DNA of 64,000 bases from Dipteris shenzhenensis (GCA_047967505.1 CM106538.1); one strand, 5' to 3'; shown: positions 23,588-36,246, counted from the stretch's first letter. Numbers and translations: made by a program. The notes: generated by a model from the letters alone, not told the origin.

Positions 23588-24109
23588 TTAATCTCTGATG
23601 TTCAAGGTTGTAGGCACTAATGAAGAAGTCAAGTCTTCTCTTTTCCTGCCCCACCATGAAGCAAAAAGAGCATCAGTACATAAATCTTTGTGACTAAATT
23701 GAAAATTATTTCTAGAAACCCATATGAACCATAGAGCATGGGCCCTTATTTGGAACCAAGGCTCATGCCTTACTTTGCATGCATCGCCTAGTAAGATGGC
23801 TTTCCAATTTATAGGTTCACCACACTCAATCTGAATAAACTTCCATACTCTTCTGGCATGAGGGCAAGCAACAAATAAAATAAAAAAATACTTCACAGAG
23901 TCTAGGCATCTCATACATTTGCCATCCCCCTTACCAATTCTGAGTCCTCTAGAGTTAGACCACACTACTTTGTGAAGAATAAGCCAAGCAAGGCAAGACA
24001 TTTTCTTAGGCACATTCCTAGCCCAAATTCTATGAAACCTGGCATACCATTTTGATTTATCATTTTTTAGTTTCCGTCGATCATTGAGGGTTCTAAATAG
24101 ATCCTCCAT
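23588..24109 (-). pseudogene. LINE ORF2, C-terminal zinc-binding domain
   Basis: A 173-residue frame with WARNVPKKMSCLAWLILHKV, GKCMRCLDSVKYFFILFVAC and HARRVWKFI matches the RT-associated zinc-binding region that closes plant L1 ORF2. The His of the usual CxxC...H...C pattern appears replaced. The frame from here to 23131 is 3' UTR with a Ser-rich chance ORF. Confidence 0.8.
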
Positions 24110-24842
24110 GTTTACAGTAGGTCAACTGGTATAGGCAGTAAAGAGGAGCACCTTACCTAGCTGAACTCTTTGTGTAGGCAAAGGAGTGAACCTCCCTTCC
24201 AACTAACCTCCCCCTTCCATAGGTCCAATCTTTCCATGATCAGTCCCTGATGTAGGTTAGTTAGAGAAAATCCCTTCTGATTTCATGCCATGACTTCCAT
24301 CTAAAAAGCTCTTTATTCCACAGCTGATCCCGAGTGGATACCCTTCTTGAATAAGATCGTTGCCATTGTAAACAGATCATCTATCAATGTGCAGCTTCTG
24401 AATATTGAAGACACCCAAACTGAGTCAATGACCATAAATGCTCCTTTGCCAAAGAATTGGAGGAGAGCTTTTATTTCTTTAAATGCATCTCAGATAGACT
24501 TCCACAAAGGACTCCCCTTAGTCTTATAGGGTTCAAGGTGAAAGAGAGAAGAGGTGAAATGATAATTCTTCCATTTTGGAGCCCTGCAGGGTCTAATGTG
24601 TCTCCTTTTTCTCATTAGTAGCTGAGCGCAATCATCATCTGGATGTAATAACACTTTGATAATCCATGTGGCAGAAAGCTAGATGTCTATCACCCCTAGT
24701 CCCCCTTCTTCTTTGGGCTTAGTCCCACCTTACTTTAGATATTTTGTTGTTCCCTCCCCATTAGAATGATTTGCATAACTTGATGAATCTGTCAAGACAT
24801 GTTTTAACAGGAAAGATAAAAAATACCAAAGGAGTAAAGGAT

Positions 24843-25691
24843 TTATCCGATACCCAATCCCATTGTGACCTCAAATCCCATTGGAATGCCCAAAAGTCTA
24901 AAAATTTTTACTTTTTGTATTTTGAAGCATCCTAGCTGTTGGAGAATCCCTTGATCCTTGCCACTGACAGTGTCATACCTTGTTTTGGAGTGGTTGATAG
25001 AGGATCTTGAGGCTTGACAAAATACTTCAAGGCAATCCATCACACACCTAACATCCTGATCAATATTTCTAGGGGTCAAGTTGGTGTCATCAGCAACTGC
25101 CGATAGACCAATTGTTTACCATTAATCAATTCAATACCTTTAAGGCTTCCCTCTTGGATTTGACTTTTAAGAACCACCCAAGGGAATCTGCTACTATAGC
25201 AAACAAGAGAGGAGCTAAGGGACACCCTTGTCTGATTGATCTCTTAAAAAATCACTCATCTTCCCATTGACATTAACCTTGGCTATAGCACTAGTGAGAA
25301 GAAGTTTGACACTTGACACAAAAGAAGGACCCAGACCCATATCCTGTAAAGATTGAATTATAAAATCCCATTCGAGCTTGTCATAAGCCTTGTCAAAGTC
25401 AACTTTAAGAAAGCATATATCCTGTTTAGTTTCTTTAGCATACTCACATCCTTCCCATATATTAATAATGGCTTCAAGAAGGTGACGTCCTTTGATAAAC
25501 CCCTTTTGCTCTGAGAGAATCCACTCTTTCATTTTTCCTTGTATCATAAGAGCTAAAGCTTTTGCAAAAATCTTATAACTGCAGTTTAACATTGTCAAGG
25601 GTCTCCAGTTCTTAAGCTCATCTTTGGGGTCCTCTTTAGGAATCAATTTGATAATGCCCCCATTAATGTGAAGGGGGAGAGCACCTTTCAT
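24843..25691 (-). pseudogene. LINE ORF2, reverse transcriptase
   Basis: The frame 25691-25215 contains GGIIKLIPKEDPKDELKNWR, PLTMLNCSYKIFAKALA, QKGFIKGRH and CFLKVDFDKAYDKLEWDFI, the early RT blocks with the first catalytic Asp. After a frameshift a further piece reads AVADDTNLTPRN near 25080 (the ADD catalytic motif) and continues to 24843. The enzyme is inactivated by frameshifts. Confidence 0.88.
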
Positions 25692-26397
25692 TAAACTTTA
25701 TTGCCATAGCAATAATAAATAAGGGCCAACTATTTCCCAAAAAGACTTATAGAACTCAATAGGTAACCCATCTTCACCAGGTGTCTTACAATCTACCATG
25801 ACTGACACATCTTTCTTCAACTCTTCCAAAGTGAAAGGTCTCTCCAAGTAGGGTAGATCAAAATGTTTGACAGCCTTCTCTCTTATGATTTGACATAATT
25901 GTCTAGCTCTCTGAGTATCCTCATTAAGGGGAATTGTATTGGATAGTAATTTCTGAAAATGTTGCTGGATGAATTCAACATTTTCCTCTATATTTATAGA
26001 GTGGGAGCCATTTGTTCTTTTAATAAGGGGGATCTCCTCCTACAATCTCTTTCTTCTTATTATTCTGAATGTTTCTTAGGTGGGCTTATCAATCTTGCCT
26101 GCCCACCAATCCGTGAAATATACTTTAGAATAATCCATTCTTGTTTCCTGAGATCTTTATTAGCACTTGCTAGTTCTGCTTGGGCCTCAACATCTCTAGT
26201 TCTGGCTTTTTGTTCTAAGGTATTGATGCTATTCTAAATACTATCCATTCTTTGAGCTCTAATGTGAGCTCTTTTCTTTCTAGCTGTTCTTAAAATGATT
26301 TGAGTATCATTGATAGCATGTGCCCAAGCTTCTGAAGCTAAGGTGTACTTAGAAAAGACATTATGCCAAGCCTTGCCAATTAGAGTTTGCACACTTT

Positions 26398-27180
26398 TTA
26401 ATAGGAAGAGTTTAGGGTCAACTTTGAACCAAGAAGAGCTTCTCTCACCAGAACCAAAATTACATCTAAGTGAGACAGGTTACGATCTGATAAACTTAAA
26501 GAAGAGAAAGTTTCTGTTCTCAAAGAAAGATGACTGTTTAGTAAACCCTGAGAGACATAGAACCTGTCCAATCTAGCCTCCCTTCTATTGTCCCCAACTT
26601 GACTATTGCACCAAGTGAAATCCCTACATGATCCCACATCTACCAACTGCCAATGATCCTTGCACTCTTCCCAAGAAAGCAATTTAGAGCCTTTGATGCA
26701 TGTTCCCTTTCCCATCCATCTGTCTACTTTGCTTTCCACCATATTAAAATCCCCCATTGCAATGTAGTTATCATCTACACATTGTAAAGATTCCCATAAT
26801 CCCTTCCTTTCCAAAGCTGAGCTAGGGGCATAGAGAGAGATAACTAAAAAATTAATCTCCTTCATGCAACATTTCAGCATTATCCATCTATTGTGGTCAT
26901 CTACTATGACTTGTGAGATACTATACTTGTAATGAGATAATATTCCAATAGCTGTGCCCCCTTTACCCTCCTCATGTGAAGTGTAGTACCAAGTTCTTCT
27001 TCTATCCATCTCTTTTAGTCTATTTTCTAAAGTATCCCTACAAGCCTTGATTTCTTGCAGTGCTAGAAAAAGAGGTGATAAAGAGTTAGCTCTCGACCTG
27101 AAAGCTAGCTGCTCACTCCTACTAGGGTCCATTAACCCTCTAACATTGATAGTCAAGAAAGTAAATACTTTATCTAACAT
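26398..27180 (-). pseudogene. LINE ORF2, APE-type endonuclease
   Basis: A 260-residue open frame starts at the ORF2 ATG. Motifs of the exonuclease-endonuclease-phosphatase fold are visible: FLTINVRGL (Asn), LALQEIKA (catalytic Glu), ISLYAPSS, IAMGDFNMVE (Asp/Asn), DFTWCNSQ and LDRFYVSQ. The terminal SDH motif is degraded. The domain nicks target DNA to prime cDNA synthesis. The frame is lost at 26398 (TAA), ahead of the RT region. Confidence 0.88.
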
Positions 27181-27187
27181 TATTCTG

Positions 27188-28460
27188 CTACCCCTTTTTA
27201 GCCCTAGGGTTGGGGCTGTTCACTTGGACTGTAGCAGCCTTAGATTGCCTCCTATTGTGTTGAACTATAGTGAAGGCCTTACCTTGACCAGTGTCCTCTT
27301 GAGTTGTTGAAGTGACTGGAGTACCCTTCCCTTGATCTTCCTCTGATTCTTCCTCACTCTCTTCAACCTCTTCAATGGCATCCTCTCTGTTAACATCCTC
27401 TTCAAACTCTTTGGACCATCCAGCCTCTATCACCATGTTATCTTCTTGATTGACCTTGTGACTATTCTCCAGGCTTCCTCTTGATCCCTGAGAGGTTCAA
27501 AGGAGTTTTTGTTTGCTGTTTTTGGCATATTGTTATCCTTGTCCTGATCACTGCCTCGTGTGACATTCTAAACATTAATGTAGTTGCTTATAGGAGGGCT
27601 TTGAGCTTTGGGAACCCACCTTTTACCAAGAGTAGCTTGTTTAGCAACAGCGGGTTCAGCTTCTTTAACTTTGCCTCTCTTCAAAGGGTAGTTTTTGACC
27701 ACATGGGTGGATAGCCCACACAAAAAGCAAGAGTGGGAAAGATTTTTATAAGTCATAGGCTGTTCTCTAAAGACACTACCATTTCTGTTAAGAATAGTGA
27801 GAGTCTCGGGCATCTCCTCAGCTATATCCATCTTAATGCAGATCTAAGGATTGCCTCTGGGATTAATAAAATTCTCTTGCTCTACACCTAGTACTTCTCC
27901 CAACCCACAACATAAAAAGGGAAGTTGGTTACATAGATAAAGAGGTAGATCAGGGAGTTCCACCCAAACAAGGATCCTTCCGATCTTGTCTCTGTGTTGG
28001 GGAGAAGGAGCTGCATAGGCTTTGTGTAGCTCTTTGGAGGCCAAGGGCCCATCTGCACTGGAAGTTCTAGGAGTAAAACGTGTTCCTAGGGGGACACTGA
28101 AGAATCCCCCCCTTGGCTTTTGAGCTGCATGCGCATAATAGGAGCACATAGCACCTCCTCCTCTTCCTCCTTTCCCAATGCAGGGACCTAGCTCGAGCGC
28201 GGAGAGGGTAGACCACATTCTTCCAAGGAACTAGGAGCCAACGCTGGGAAGCACAGCTTGTCTGTGATGTTCAGGTTCTCTGGCAACTGAGGAGAAGCAT
28301 GAGCACCAAAACAACAAGAAAACTACACATATAGGCGGCGAGGTACGTCAAAGGGGATATCCAAGGGGTTGATAGGAGATGCAGAGTAAGGGTGGTTAGT
28401 CCTAACGTCACCCTCAAAAACTTCACCTCTATCGCTATCATAGTCATTCTCCGTCTCCAT
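27188..28460 (-). pseudogene. LINE ORF1 (DUF4283-like with zinc knuckle), broken
   Basis: It starts near 28460 with an ATG (METENDYDSD) and is soon interrupted by a stop. Recognisable parts are RILVWVELPDLPLYLCNQL (near 27920-27990), the DUF4283-type nucleic-acid-binding region, then a degenerate zinc knuckle CFLCGLSTHVVKNYP (near 27730) whose last Cys is Tyr. A Glu/Ser-rich acidic tail runs to 27188. ORF1 proteins coat LINE RNA in the RNP. The stop lies just before the ORF2 ATG at 27180. Confidence 0.75.
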
Positions 28461-28689
28461 TGTACCCTATCGTTCAGGATTGACCTTTTATACGAAAAGC
28501 ATTTTCTAGATTTTTGAAATAAAGAGAGTACATATTATGTTTCCTAGTTTTTGCATTATTAAAATTATTTGGAAATCCTTAGTGTGAGAAAGTTAGTTTT
28601 TTATTTACAAAGGATATTTAGAAAGCTAAACTTTCACTTCAAAAGGATTTTTGGGCTTCATTCTAAATTGAAAAAAAAGTCTAAAAGTA

Positions 28690-29390
28690 ATGAAACAGGT
28701 GTTACATGAGGACTCCTTCAAAGCACAATAAAAAGCATGTAAGTCCACATGAGGAGTTATAAAAGCACATTAGAAATTTTTGAAAGCACATAAATGCACA
28801 TGAGGATTGCTTCAAAGCACAATAGAAAGCACTAAAAAACACAAGAGGACTACTTCAATAATAGAAATCACATAAAAGCACATGAGGACTGCTTAAAAGC
28901 ACAATAGAAAGCATATAAAGCACATGAGGAATTTTGAAATCCCATGAGAAATGTTTGAAGCACAATAGAGAGAATGTAAATCACATGAGGACTGCTTCAA
29001 AGCACAATATAAAGCATATAAAAGAACATGAGTTTTGCTTCAAAGCACTTGAGGACTACTTTGAAGCAAAAGAAAGCACATTAAAGAACATGAGGAATTT
29101 TGAAAGAACATGATAAATTATTGAAATCACAATAGAGAGAAAATAAAAGCACAGGAGGATCACTTCAAAGCACAATAAAAAGGATATAAATGCACATGAG
29201 GACTACTTCAAAGCAACTAGAAAGCACATAATAGCACATGAGCAATTCTAAAATGTCATGGGTGCTTCAAAGCACATAGGACTTTTAAAAGCACATATAA
29301 CGATAGAGGTTGTTGAAACATATAATAAAGCACATATAAGCACATGTGTAATTCTAAAAGAATAATGCAAATAAAATATAAGCACAATAC
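28690..29390. repeat. Tandem array, about 43-bp monomer
   Basis: Units built on CACATGAGGACTGCTTCAAA followed by GCACAATAGAAAGCA recur at spacings mostly of 38-55 bp, with CATGAGGA near 28706, 28749, 28800, 28881, 28924, 28986, 29090 and 29188. A variant with GGAATTTTGAAA near 28924 and 29090 hints at a higher-order unit of roughly 165 bp. It is AT-rich and non-coding. Confidence 0.8.
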
Positions 29391-29699
29391 AAAGATGAAT
29401 TGCTTGCCTTTGGATGTTCAAGAAAATGAGTTGGATGAGGAATGTGTTGCTTGACTACCAAAACATTGTTGACATATATCCTTTTTGTTTGGAGATAGAG
29501 TGTCTTCTGTCTAGAACTTGACAATAATATCCATTGGGAACCAGGCGGCTTTGGTTTTATTTGACTGATCGCCTCCAACACAACATGCTGCCTTGAACCC
29601 ATTGAAAATGCTGTTTGGAGTCCAACCTTTACATAAATCCAACGAAATCTTCCCTCCAATTCATTGTAGGACAAGATATCTTATGCATGATGCAAGAAA

Positions 29700-30760
29700 G
29701 TTCAAATATGTCAATCTGTATATCCAATGCTCCAAGAAAGTTCAAATATGTGGGCTTGCCTAGAATCTACCATACCTTATAGTCCTCTTTTCTAAGGAGT
29801 TGAAAGATGACATTGTAGAAACTTCAAGTCTATGGGCTTGGCTAGGATCTACCATACCTTCATCAGCAAAATCTAAAGCGGTGGTAGTAGAATTGGTCAA
29901 GTAAATAGTAGAAACCTTCGCTCCTTATTGCTAACCTTAACTTCTAAACTTCTCCATTGAGTTATCTCCCTCCTATTGGTCAATCACTAGTGGTCTAGTT
30001 GAGAAGCAATGTAACTTTATTGTCTATCGGCGCAGTGTTACTTTATCTTACCAAAACCTTGAAAGTCCTACCATATGAAATTTGACTGAAGTTAGCTAGG
30101 CTCCCTCTATACAATCTACCTATTTCTAATTCTGCTCATAGATACTATTTGGACCACTTAATGTTGCTCGCATGGAGCATTATAGCTCATAGACATTATG
30201 GTGGCTACCTCTCTCCATAGCATCTCTACCCACTTCTAAATCTTCTCACAAACATTGCACTCTCCCAATAGTAAACATGGTCAAGCAATTAGCAATCTAG
30301 GAAAGAGTTGCAGGAGAACACCAGTTTTTCCCCCAATACCAAACTACGTCCCATGTCCTTGAATCTTATGCCACCTTCATTGCTGAACTTCTTCATTGAG
30401 TTATCTCCTTCCTATCCATCAACCACCGGTGACTTGCACTAGGGAGCAATATAACTTTGTTCTCTATCTGCCTAATGCTACTCTGCCTTGTTGGAACCTT
30501 GACAGCCCTACCATTTGAAAATCTCGTTGAAGTCAATTGCCTTTCTCCACAACATCTGCTACTTCTACATACCCTCACAAACACTGTCAGGCTGCTCGAC
30601 GGTACTTATATGGAGCAAAAAAACTCATTGACATTGTGGCTACCTCTCTCTAAAGCATCTACTTGTTTCTACATCTGCTCATAGACATTGCAGTCTCCCA
30701 CGAAATAATTTTAGTAGACATGGTCAAGCAAATAGGAATCTAGGTAGCAGTTGCATCAAA
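29700..30760. repeat. Two degenerate copies of a dispersed repeat
   Basis: Copy A is about 29700-30290 and copy A2 about 30360-30760. Shared blocks include CATTGAGTTATCTCC, CATAGACATT and GGCTACCTCTCTC. A third copy lies at 35110-35930. There is no coding capacity, so the family could be a decayed LTR or another non-coding element. Confidence 0.7.
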
Positions 30761-32118
30761 AGCATGAATTCCCCCCCACTATCCACTTTGTTGAATCTTA
30801 TAACTTCTTCCAAATCTTGTAACTTCCTTTCAAACTATTGTTAATATTAAAATTATCATACTTCCATTTGTGTTGTGCTAAGAGCAATGTTAAGCACATT
30901 GTTCCAAACTATGTTTTTTCTTGTCAAGTTCCCATGCTAAGACCTAGATGAAGAAACAAGGAGATTTCTTATCTCAAATCTCCTCTTCTCTTGAATTTTA
31001 CAGATCCCCTTTCCTTTATACCTCACAAAATAATGAAAGAACCAATCATTAGGAGAAGCATATATGAAAGAATCAAACATTAGAAGAAGCATATGTGGAA
31101 GAAAGAAAGGAAATGGAGAAAGAGGGAGATTGCTTTTGCCTTTTTCTTTTAAATTTGTGGCTTCATTTCTTTGAGATTTCTCTTTTATGCTCCTCCCATC
31201 TTCTTTGTATTATATAAATCCAAGGACAGTGTTGTGTTACTTTTGTATCTCAACCTTTTTCTCTATCACCATTTACGGTGCCTCTTCATATTCTACCTTG
31301 TAGCAAGTGCATATGCTCTTTTTTGCCCATCTTGTTTGACTTATGTTAAGTTTTTTCTCACTAGAAAGAAATGCTAATGTAGGGTCTTGTCTGGCCCATA
31401 GGTCATGTAGATTGGAGGCCACCACTTTTTCTCTATTCAATCCTGTGTATCTCAGATGAGTACCGCCTATCTGATAAGTTCCGTATCGACTCTCAATGCA
31501 GCATGAGCAAGTTGTGCTATCGAATCACATAGGAACTAGGAAGGAATTGTCATAGGACACACCTCCATTTGACATCTCATGCACCATGGGCCTTCCATGT
31601 TGCTAGCATGAAGAATGGGAGAGGAAGACTAGGACCATAGGAGAGGACACTTGTTGATGGGAAACTAATGTTATATAGCCTACGCATGTCATCTACCACA
31701 GTTTGCAGCAACTAGTGGTATGGGCATGTCACCTTGTCGCACAATGTGACCCCGAGACTATCACGTAGTGTGACCCCAAGACCATTGTGTAGCAAGACTC
31801 CATGATAGATGCACATCATGACCCTAGGAGTGCCTGTCCACAAATTTTTTACACTAACTATAGCCCCAAAGAGACCACTTTGGACACCTACTCCCTTGAG
31901 TCTTGCATATTATGTGGATGACATGAGCAAGATATTCATGAATGATAGTGGAGCCTGTATCATGTCGTGGATGCGACAAACCATGACCATTGTCTTTGAA
32001 AATTCGCTCAACTCCCATTGATTTGTTCAGGAAATCACCTATCTTTAGAGATCTGTTAGTTGTACTGTCCCATTTTCATATACATCAACTAATTGGTATG
32101 GTCCATCCCATCCAAGTT

Positions 32119-32723
32119 TCAAATAGGCTTCAAAGGACCAAGTTTGGCATTGTAAATAAGTACCAATTCCTTTCTTAAGATGCTTTGGCAGAATGTGCTA
32201 ATCATGCCATGCTTTATGTCGGTGATGAATAACCTGTTGTGAGGAGGATGCTCAGAGGCATAATTAATCCACTCTACCAAGTGATGTTGTAATCTTTGAA
32301 TATGTTCAAACTTACCAAGATGATGCTTGGTAGCAACCAATAGACTTGGTACTAGGAATTCTACGACTTCCAACCCAAAAGCCATTTTGAAAGGGGTCAG
32401 ATTTGTTGTGACTTTGTAAACAGTGTGATAAGCCCCCATAAGGCTGAATGGAGCTTAGTGACCCAATCCCATCAATAAGTACTTTTTGTCTTAAAGATAA
32501 TGATCTTGAGAAGTTTATTGGAAGACTTAGCTTGGCCATTATAATGCAGGTAATAGGTTATAGCAACCCAGTGTAGTACCAAGAATTGTTTGGTCAGGGA
32601 TTCAAATAATTCATTCATGAAGTGAGTTGCTTGGTCCTTAACAAATTTAATTGGGCATCCAAATATGCATATGATATTTTCAAACAGGAACTTGTTCGTG
32701 TTGAAGCCTAAATTATCTCTCAT
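32119..32723 (-). pseudogene. gypsy integrase fragment, minus strand
   Basis: Two overlapping frames carry ENIICIFGCPIKFVKDQATH, then FMNELFESL and YNGQAKSSNKLL (remnants of the catalytic Asp and Glu motifs), then AYHTVYKVTTNLTPFKMAFG (the core's end). The pattern resembles the Tat/Athila-like branch more than the chromoviruses elsewhere in the window. Confidence 0.75.
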
Positions 32724-33159
32724 TGCCCAAATCAGGCCTTGTAGAATGGGCGGATGATCAAATCAGACTATTAGAATTCAATCATTGTGAAGGCTGTGAT
32801 AGTACCCATCACATCGAGTATCATTTGAAATTCAATTTTTATAAAGGCAAAATTCAATAATTGTAAAGGTTGTGCATAGTATCCGTTGCCTTGAGCATTA
32901 GACTCCTCTTCATAAAGACTCGTTGAGCTTAGTATTTCTTATAAATATATATTAATGTATAATAAAAGCATAGCTCTTGCTATTCTTTGGAAATCGAAAG
33001 ATTCTTCTATATTTCTTCTCTATTTAAATGTTAGTTTGTGGATATTCAAGTGCCATTGGTCTTTACTTTCAAGTTTAAGTGCTATGAGGCTCTTGTTTGC
33101 ATGGATCATAGTCATCCCTACATAATATGCTCATTACAAGCCCTCATGATTTTTCATTA

Positions 33160-33220
33160 TTGGAGGAGAGAAAAAAAGAAAAAAAGGGAGAGAAAAGGAA
33201 AAAAGGGGGGGGGGGGGAGA
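33160..33220 (+). repeat. Pure purine tract with a G13 run
   Basis: About 60 bases of almost uninterrupted A and G, ending in 13 consecutive G (33205-33217). It could form triplex or G-rich structures; no gene is associated. Confidence 0.8.
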
Positions 33221-34003
33221 TTATGCATAAGATAGTTTTTGCTTGTTATTTATTTTAAATAAAAGATTTTGCATAATAGAAAAGAGGATTGCACTTTCTC
33301 TTTTTTGCCTATCTTGTTCGACTCATGCTAAGTTTTCTTCACTAGAAAGACATGCTAATGTAGGAAATTTTCTATCCCATAGGTCATCTAGTCAGAGGCC
33401 TCGCCTTTCTCTATTCAATCCTGTGTATCTTAGATGAGTACAGATTATCTTATAAGTCTTACAGTCAAATTTCAATGCAGCACGAGCAAGTTTGTGCTAT
33501 TGACTCACATAGGCACTAGGAAGTTATGATTGTCATAGGACACACCTCCATTTGAAATCTCATCCACCATGGGACTTTCATGTTGCTAGCATGAAGAAAG
33601 GGGGAGAAAGACTAGGATTGTAGGAGAGGAAGAATAGGACCATAGGAGAGGACAATTGTTGTAGACGGTCAATTAATGGTATATAGCCTGTGCATGTCAG
33701 CTCTACGACGATTTGTAGCAAAAACTAATGGTATAGGCATGCCACCTTGTCACACAATGTGACCCTGAGACTATCACGTAGTGTGACCCAGAGACCATTG
33801 TGTAGTAAGAACCCAGTATAGATGCACATGGTGACCTCAGGAGTGACCCGAGACCCATTGGTCACACTAACTACGATCCCAAAGAGACTACTTTGGACAT
33901 CGACTCCCTCGAGTCCTGTATATTATGTGGATGACATGAGAGAGATATTTCATAAATGATAGAGGAACCTGCGTCGTGTCATGGATATGACATAGCATGA
34001 TCA

Positions 34004-35105
34004 TTGTGTTTGACGAGGACTAATTAAAAGAAAGGAGATATCAGGCTATTTATAAAAAGGACTATGTATGGCCAGTGGTGGTTCAGTTCATATAAAAGGT
34101 ATGAGATGTGGTGAGCCAAAGGAAACCATGCCCTCCTCCTATCTGTTGTAGAAAGAACTTAACAAGTGCATCCGATAGCAAAAGGTGGCACAGGATCGCT
34201 TCATTGGCACATTTTGTAAGTATCTTTATTTTTTACTATCTTATTCATCGGATGTGTGTTCTTTTTAATAGATATTATTGCCTTTATCGTGTTATGGGAA
34301 ACTCTTGTTGTTTGTAAACTTGTGTGGTTGTCGTATGACAACCAAGGATGATTCTAACACTGCTTTTGCCTATAACAATCAACACGCGTGAGAATTAGAG
34401 AATTAGGTAGTACTGGTCGAATGGCAGATAAGTCTTTGGCTACTTTCAATTTCCTAATATAACTAGTTTCTTTCAATCTATATAATTTTGATGTACATAA
34501 TAAAATTTCCATTCATGCAGCCTCCTTTATGCAAGAGACGTGGATAGGACGAGGGATTTGGAGTAGATGAGGGATGTAGGCTGGTCAGGGATCTGGAGTT
34601 TGTGGAGGATGGAGGTGATGATGGGATGGGTTTGGCCTCCAAGAGTGATGAAAGTTGGGGAGATTGATGGGGGCTCAAATTGTAGCTAGTGATAATTTGA
34701 ATGTATGAGTTTGCATATGCCCTTTTTGGGATGAACCTTGTAATGGTCCATATACATTCATGCCCCCTCAAGAGAATTTTTGTACTCATGGCTTGGTGCA
34801 TTGTATGTTCATGCCCGTGTGAAGGAATTTTTGTACTCATGCCTTGGAGCATTATATGTTCATGTATTGGCATTGATTCTTTTAGAGCTAAAATTAGTGA
34901 TGCACTTACACTCTACACCCGGTATACTTTGTGCTTCATGTATCAAAAAGCACTTGCTATATTACCTGAGAACCCATCTTCTTTTTGAAGAGGTTTCTAA
35001 TTTCTTCTACATAAATAGCACAATATTTTACGTGGTTGTACTTTAGCTATTACATTATGCTCATGTTCTTCATCTGGCTTGTGTTTTATTCTTCTCTTCG
35101 ATCCC
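34004..35105. other. Intergenic, with one short tandem duplication
   Basis: No gene is supported. A unit containing GAATTTTTGTACTCATG and TTGGTGCATTGTATGTTCATG (variants) is repeated twice near 34750-34870. The ORFs across it follow from the duplication. Confidence 0.55.
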
Positions 35106-35109
35106 TCTT

Positions 35110-35930
35110 CCTTGATCCTTCTCAAGCCGTTATAGTCCTCTTTTCTAAGGAGTTGAAAAGAGGACATTGTCATGGTAGATGTACCTCCCTATACTTGGTT
35201 TGAATCATTCTGAAAAGGAATACTCTCATATTGAGTCCTGTCAATCTATAGATCCAATGCTCCAAGAAAGTTCAAATATATGGGCTTGCCTAGGATCTAC
35301 CATACCTTATAGTCCTGTTTTCTAATGAGTTGAAAGATGACATTGTCATGGCAGATGTACCTCCCTATCCTTGACTTGAATGACTTTGAAGGGAAATACT
35401 CTCAGACTGAATCCTATCAATCTGTAGATCCAATGCTCCAAGAAACTTCAAGTCCTAGGATCTACCATACCTTGATCAGAAGAATCTAAAGCGGTGGTAG
35501 TAGAATTGGTCAAGTAAATAGTAGAAACCCTCACTCCTTGTTGTCGGCCTTCGTTGCTAAACTTCTCCATTGAGTTATCTCCGTCCTGTTGGTCAATCAC
35601 TAGTGGTCTAGTTGACTCAGCGATGTAACTTTACTATCTGTCTAGATGCCCAGTGTTGCTGTATCTTACCAAAACCTTGAAATTCCTACGATATAAAGAT
35701 TTGACTGAAGTTAGCTGCCTCCCTCTATAGCATCTCCCTATTTATACATCTGCTCATAGATACTGTTTGGACTACTTAATGTTGCTCGCATGGAGCAATG
35801 TAGCTCATAGACATTATGGCTACCTCTCTCCATAGCATCTACCGAATTCTAAATCTTCTCCCTAACGTTACACTCTCCTAAGAAGAAGCGACAGTAGACG
35901 TGATCAAGCAATTTTGCGTCTCATTTTATC
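35110..35930. repeat. Third copy of the dispersed repeat
   Basis: It is clearly related to 29700-30290, sharing blocks such as TCTAAAGCGGTGGTAGTAG and AATTGGTCAAGTAAATAG. An internal segment (CCAATGCTCCAAGAAA, CTACCATACCTT) is itself duplicated at about 35225-35330 and 35405-35475. Confidence 0.75.
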
Positions 35931-36173
35931 CTAGATTTCAAGCACATCAAAGAAAAATATCTTTTAGCACATGGGTGCAAGCTAAAAAGCAGACCACAAG
36001 AGGAGTGGGGTTGCGCATAGAAGCCATGATACACGTGAACAAACTAATTTTCGTGAAAATCAGACCAGTGGGGTTTTGAGGAGGACCATAATTGAAATAC
36101 GGCACGACCTAAAAAAATACTTGAAACAATAGAAGGGATCTCTAGATTGTGCCACGTGGAAGGGAGCGGATTA

Positions 36174-36221
36174 ACGCCATAGCGATCTTGCGACGAGGAG
36201 GTTGAAGGGAGCCATATTTAA
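36174..36221 (+). promoter_or_regulatory. Putative snRNA promoter: USE-like element and TATA box
   Basis: TATTTAA at 36215-36221 lies 32 nt upstream of the U1 5' end. A weak match (6/11) to the plant upstream sequence element RTCCCACATCG lies at 36174-36184, about 30 nt before the TATA, close to the spacing of Pol II-transcribed plant snRNA genes. The TATA is convincing; the USE is tentative. Confidence 0.45.
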
Positions 36222-36246
36222 GCGCGTCCCAGCTCATTGTGTGGAC

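Larger units (their letters stand above)
23115..28491 (-). mobile_element. Full-length L1-type LINE with 16-bp target duplication
   Basis: The element occupies 23131-28475 (5345 bp). Identical 16-bp repeats AGGATTGACCTTTTAT flank it at 23115-23130 and 28476-28491, the hallmark of target-primed reverse transcription. The 5' end is on the right. A short A-rich tail (TTTTAGTTTTT on the plus strand) abuts the left repeat. ORF1, endonuclease, RT and the C-terminal zinc domain appear in the expected order, so it inserted nearly complete. Multiple stops and frameshifts show that it is now inactive. Confidence 0.93.
31316..34003 (-). mobile_element. Gutted Ty3-gypsy element between LTR-like repeats
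   Basis: Direct repeats at about 31316-31989 and 33298-34003 share long identical blocks and end in CATGACCA/CATGATCA, giving a TG start on the minus strand. Between them lies a minus-strand gypsy integrase fragment, in the correct position relative to a 3' LTR on the left. The interior is only about 1.3 kb, so gag, protease and RT are gone. The exact LTR ends and a target duplication could not be fixed. Confidence 0.6.

Noticed and set aside
28690-29390. CRISPR-like array of repeats and spacers
   Set aside because: The spacers are not unique, the repeats are degenerate, and the context is a plant nuclear genome; it is an ordinary tandem array.
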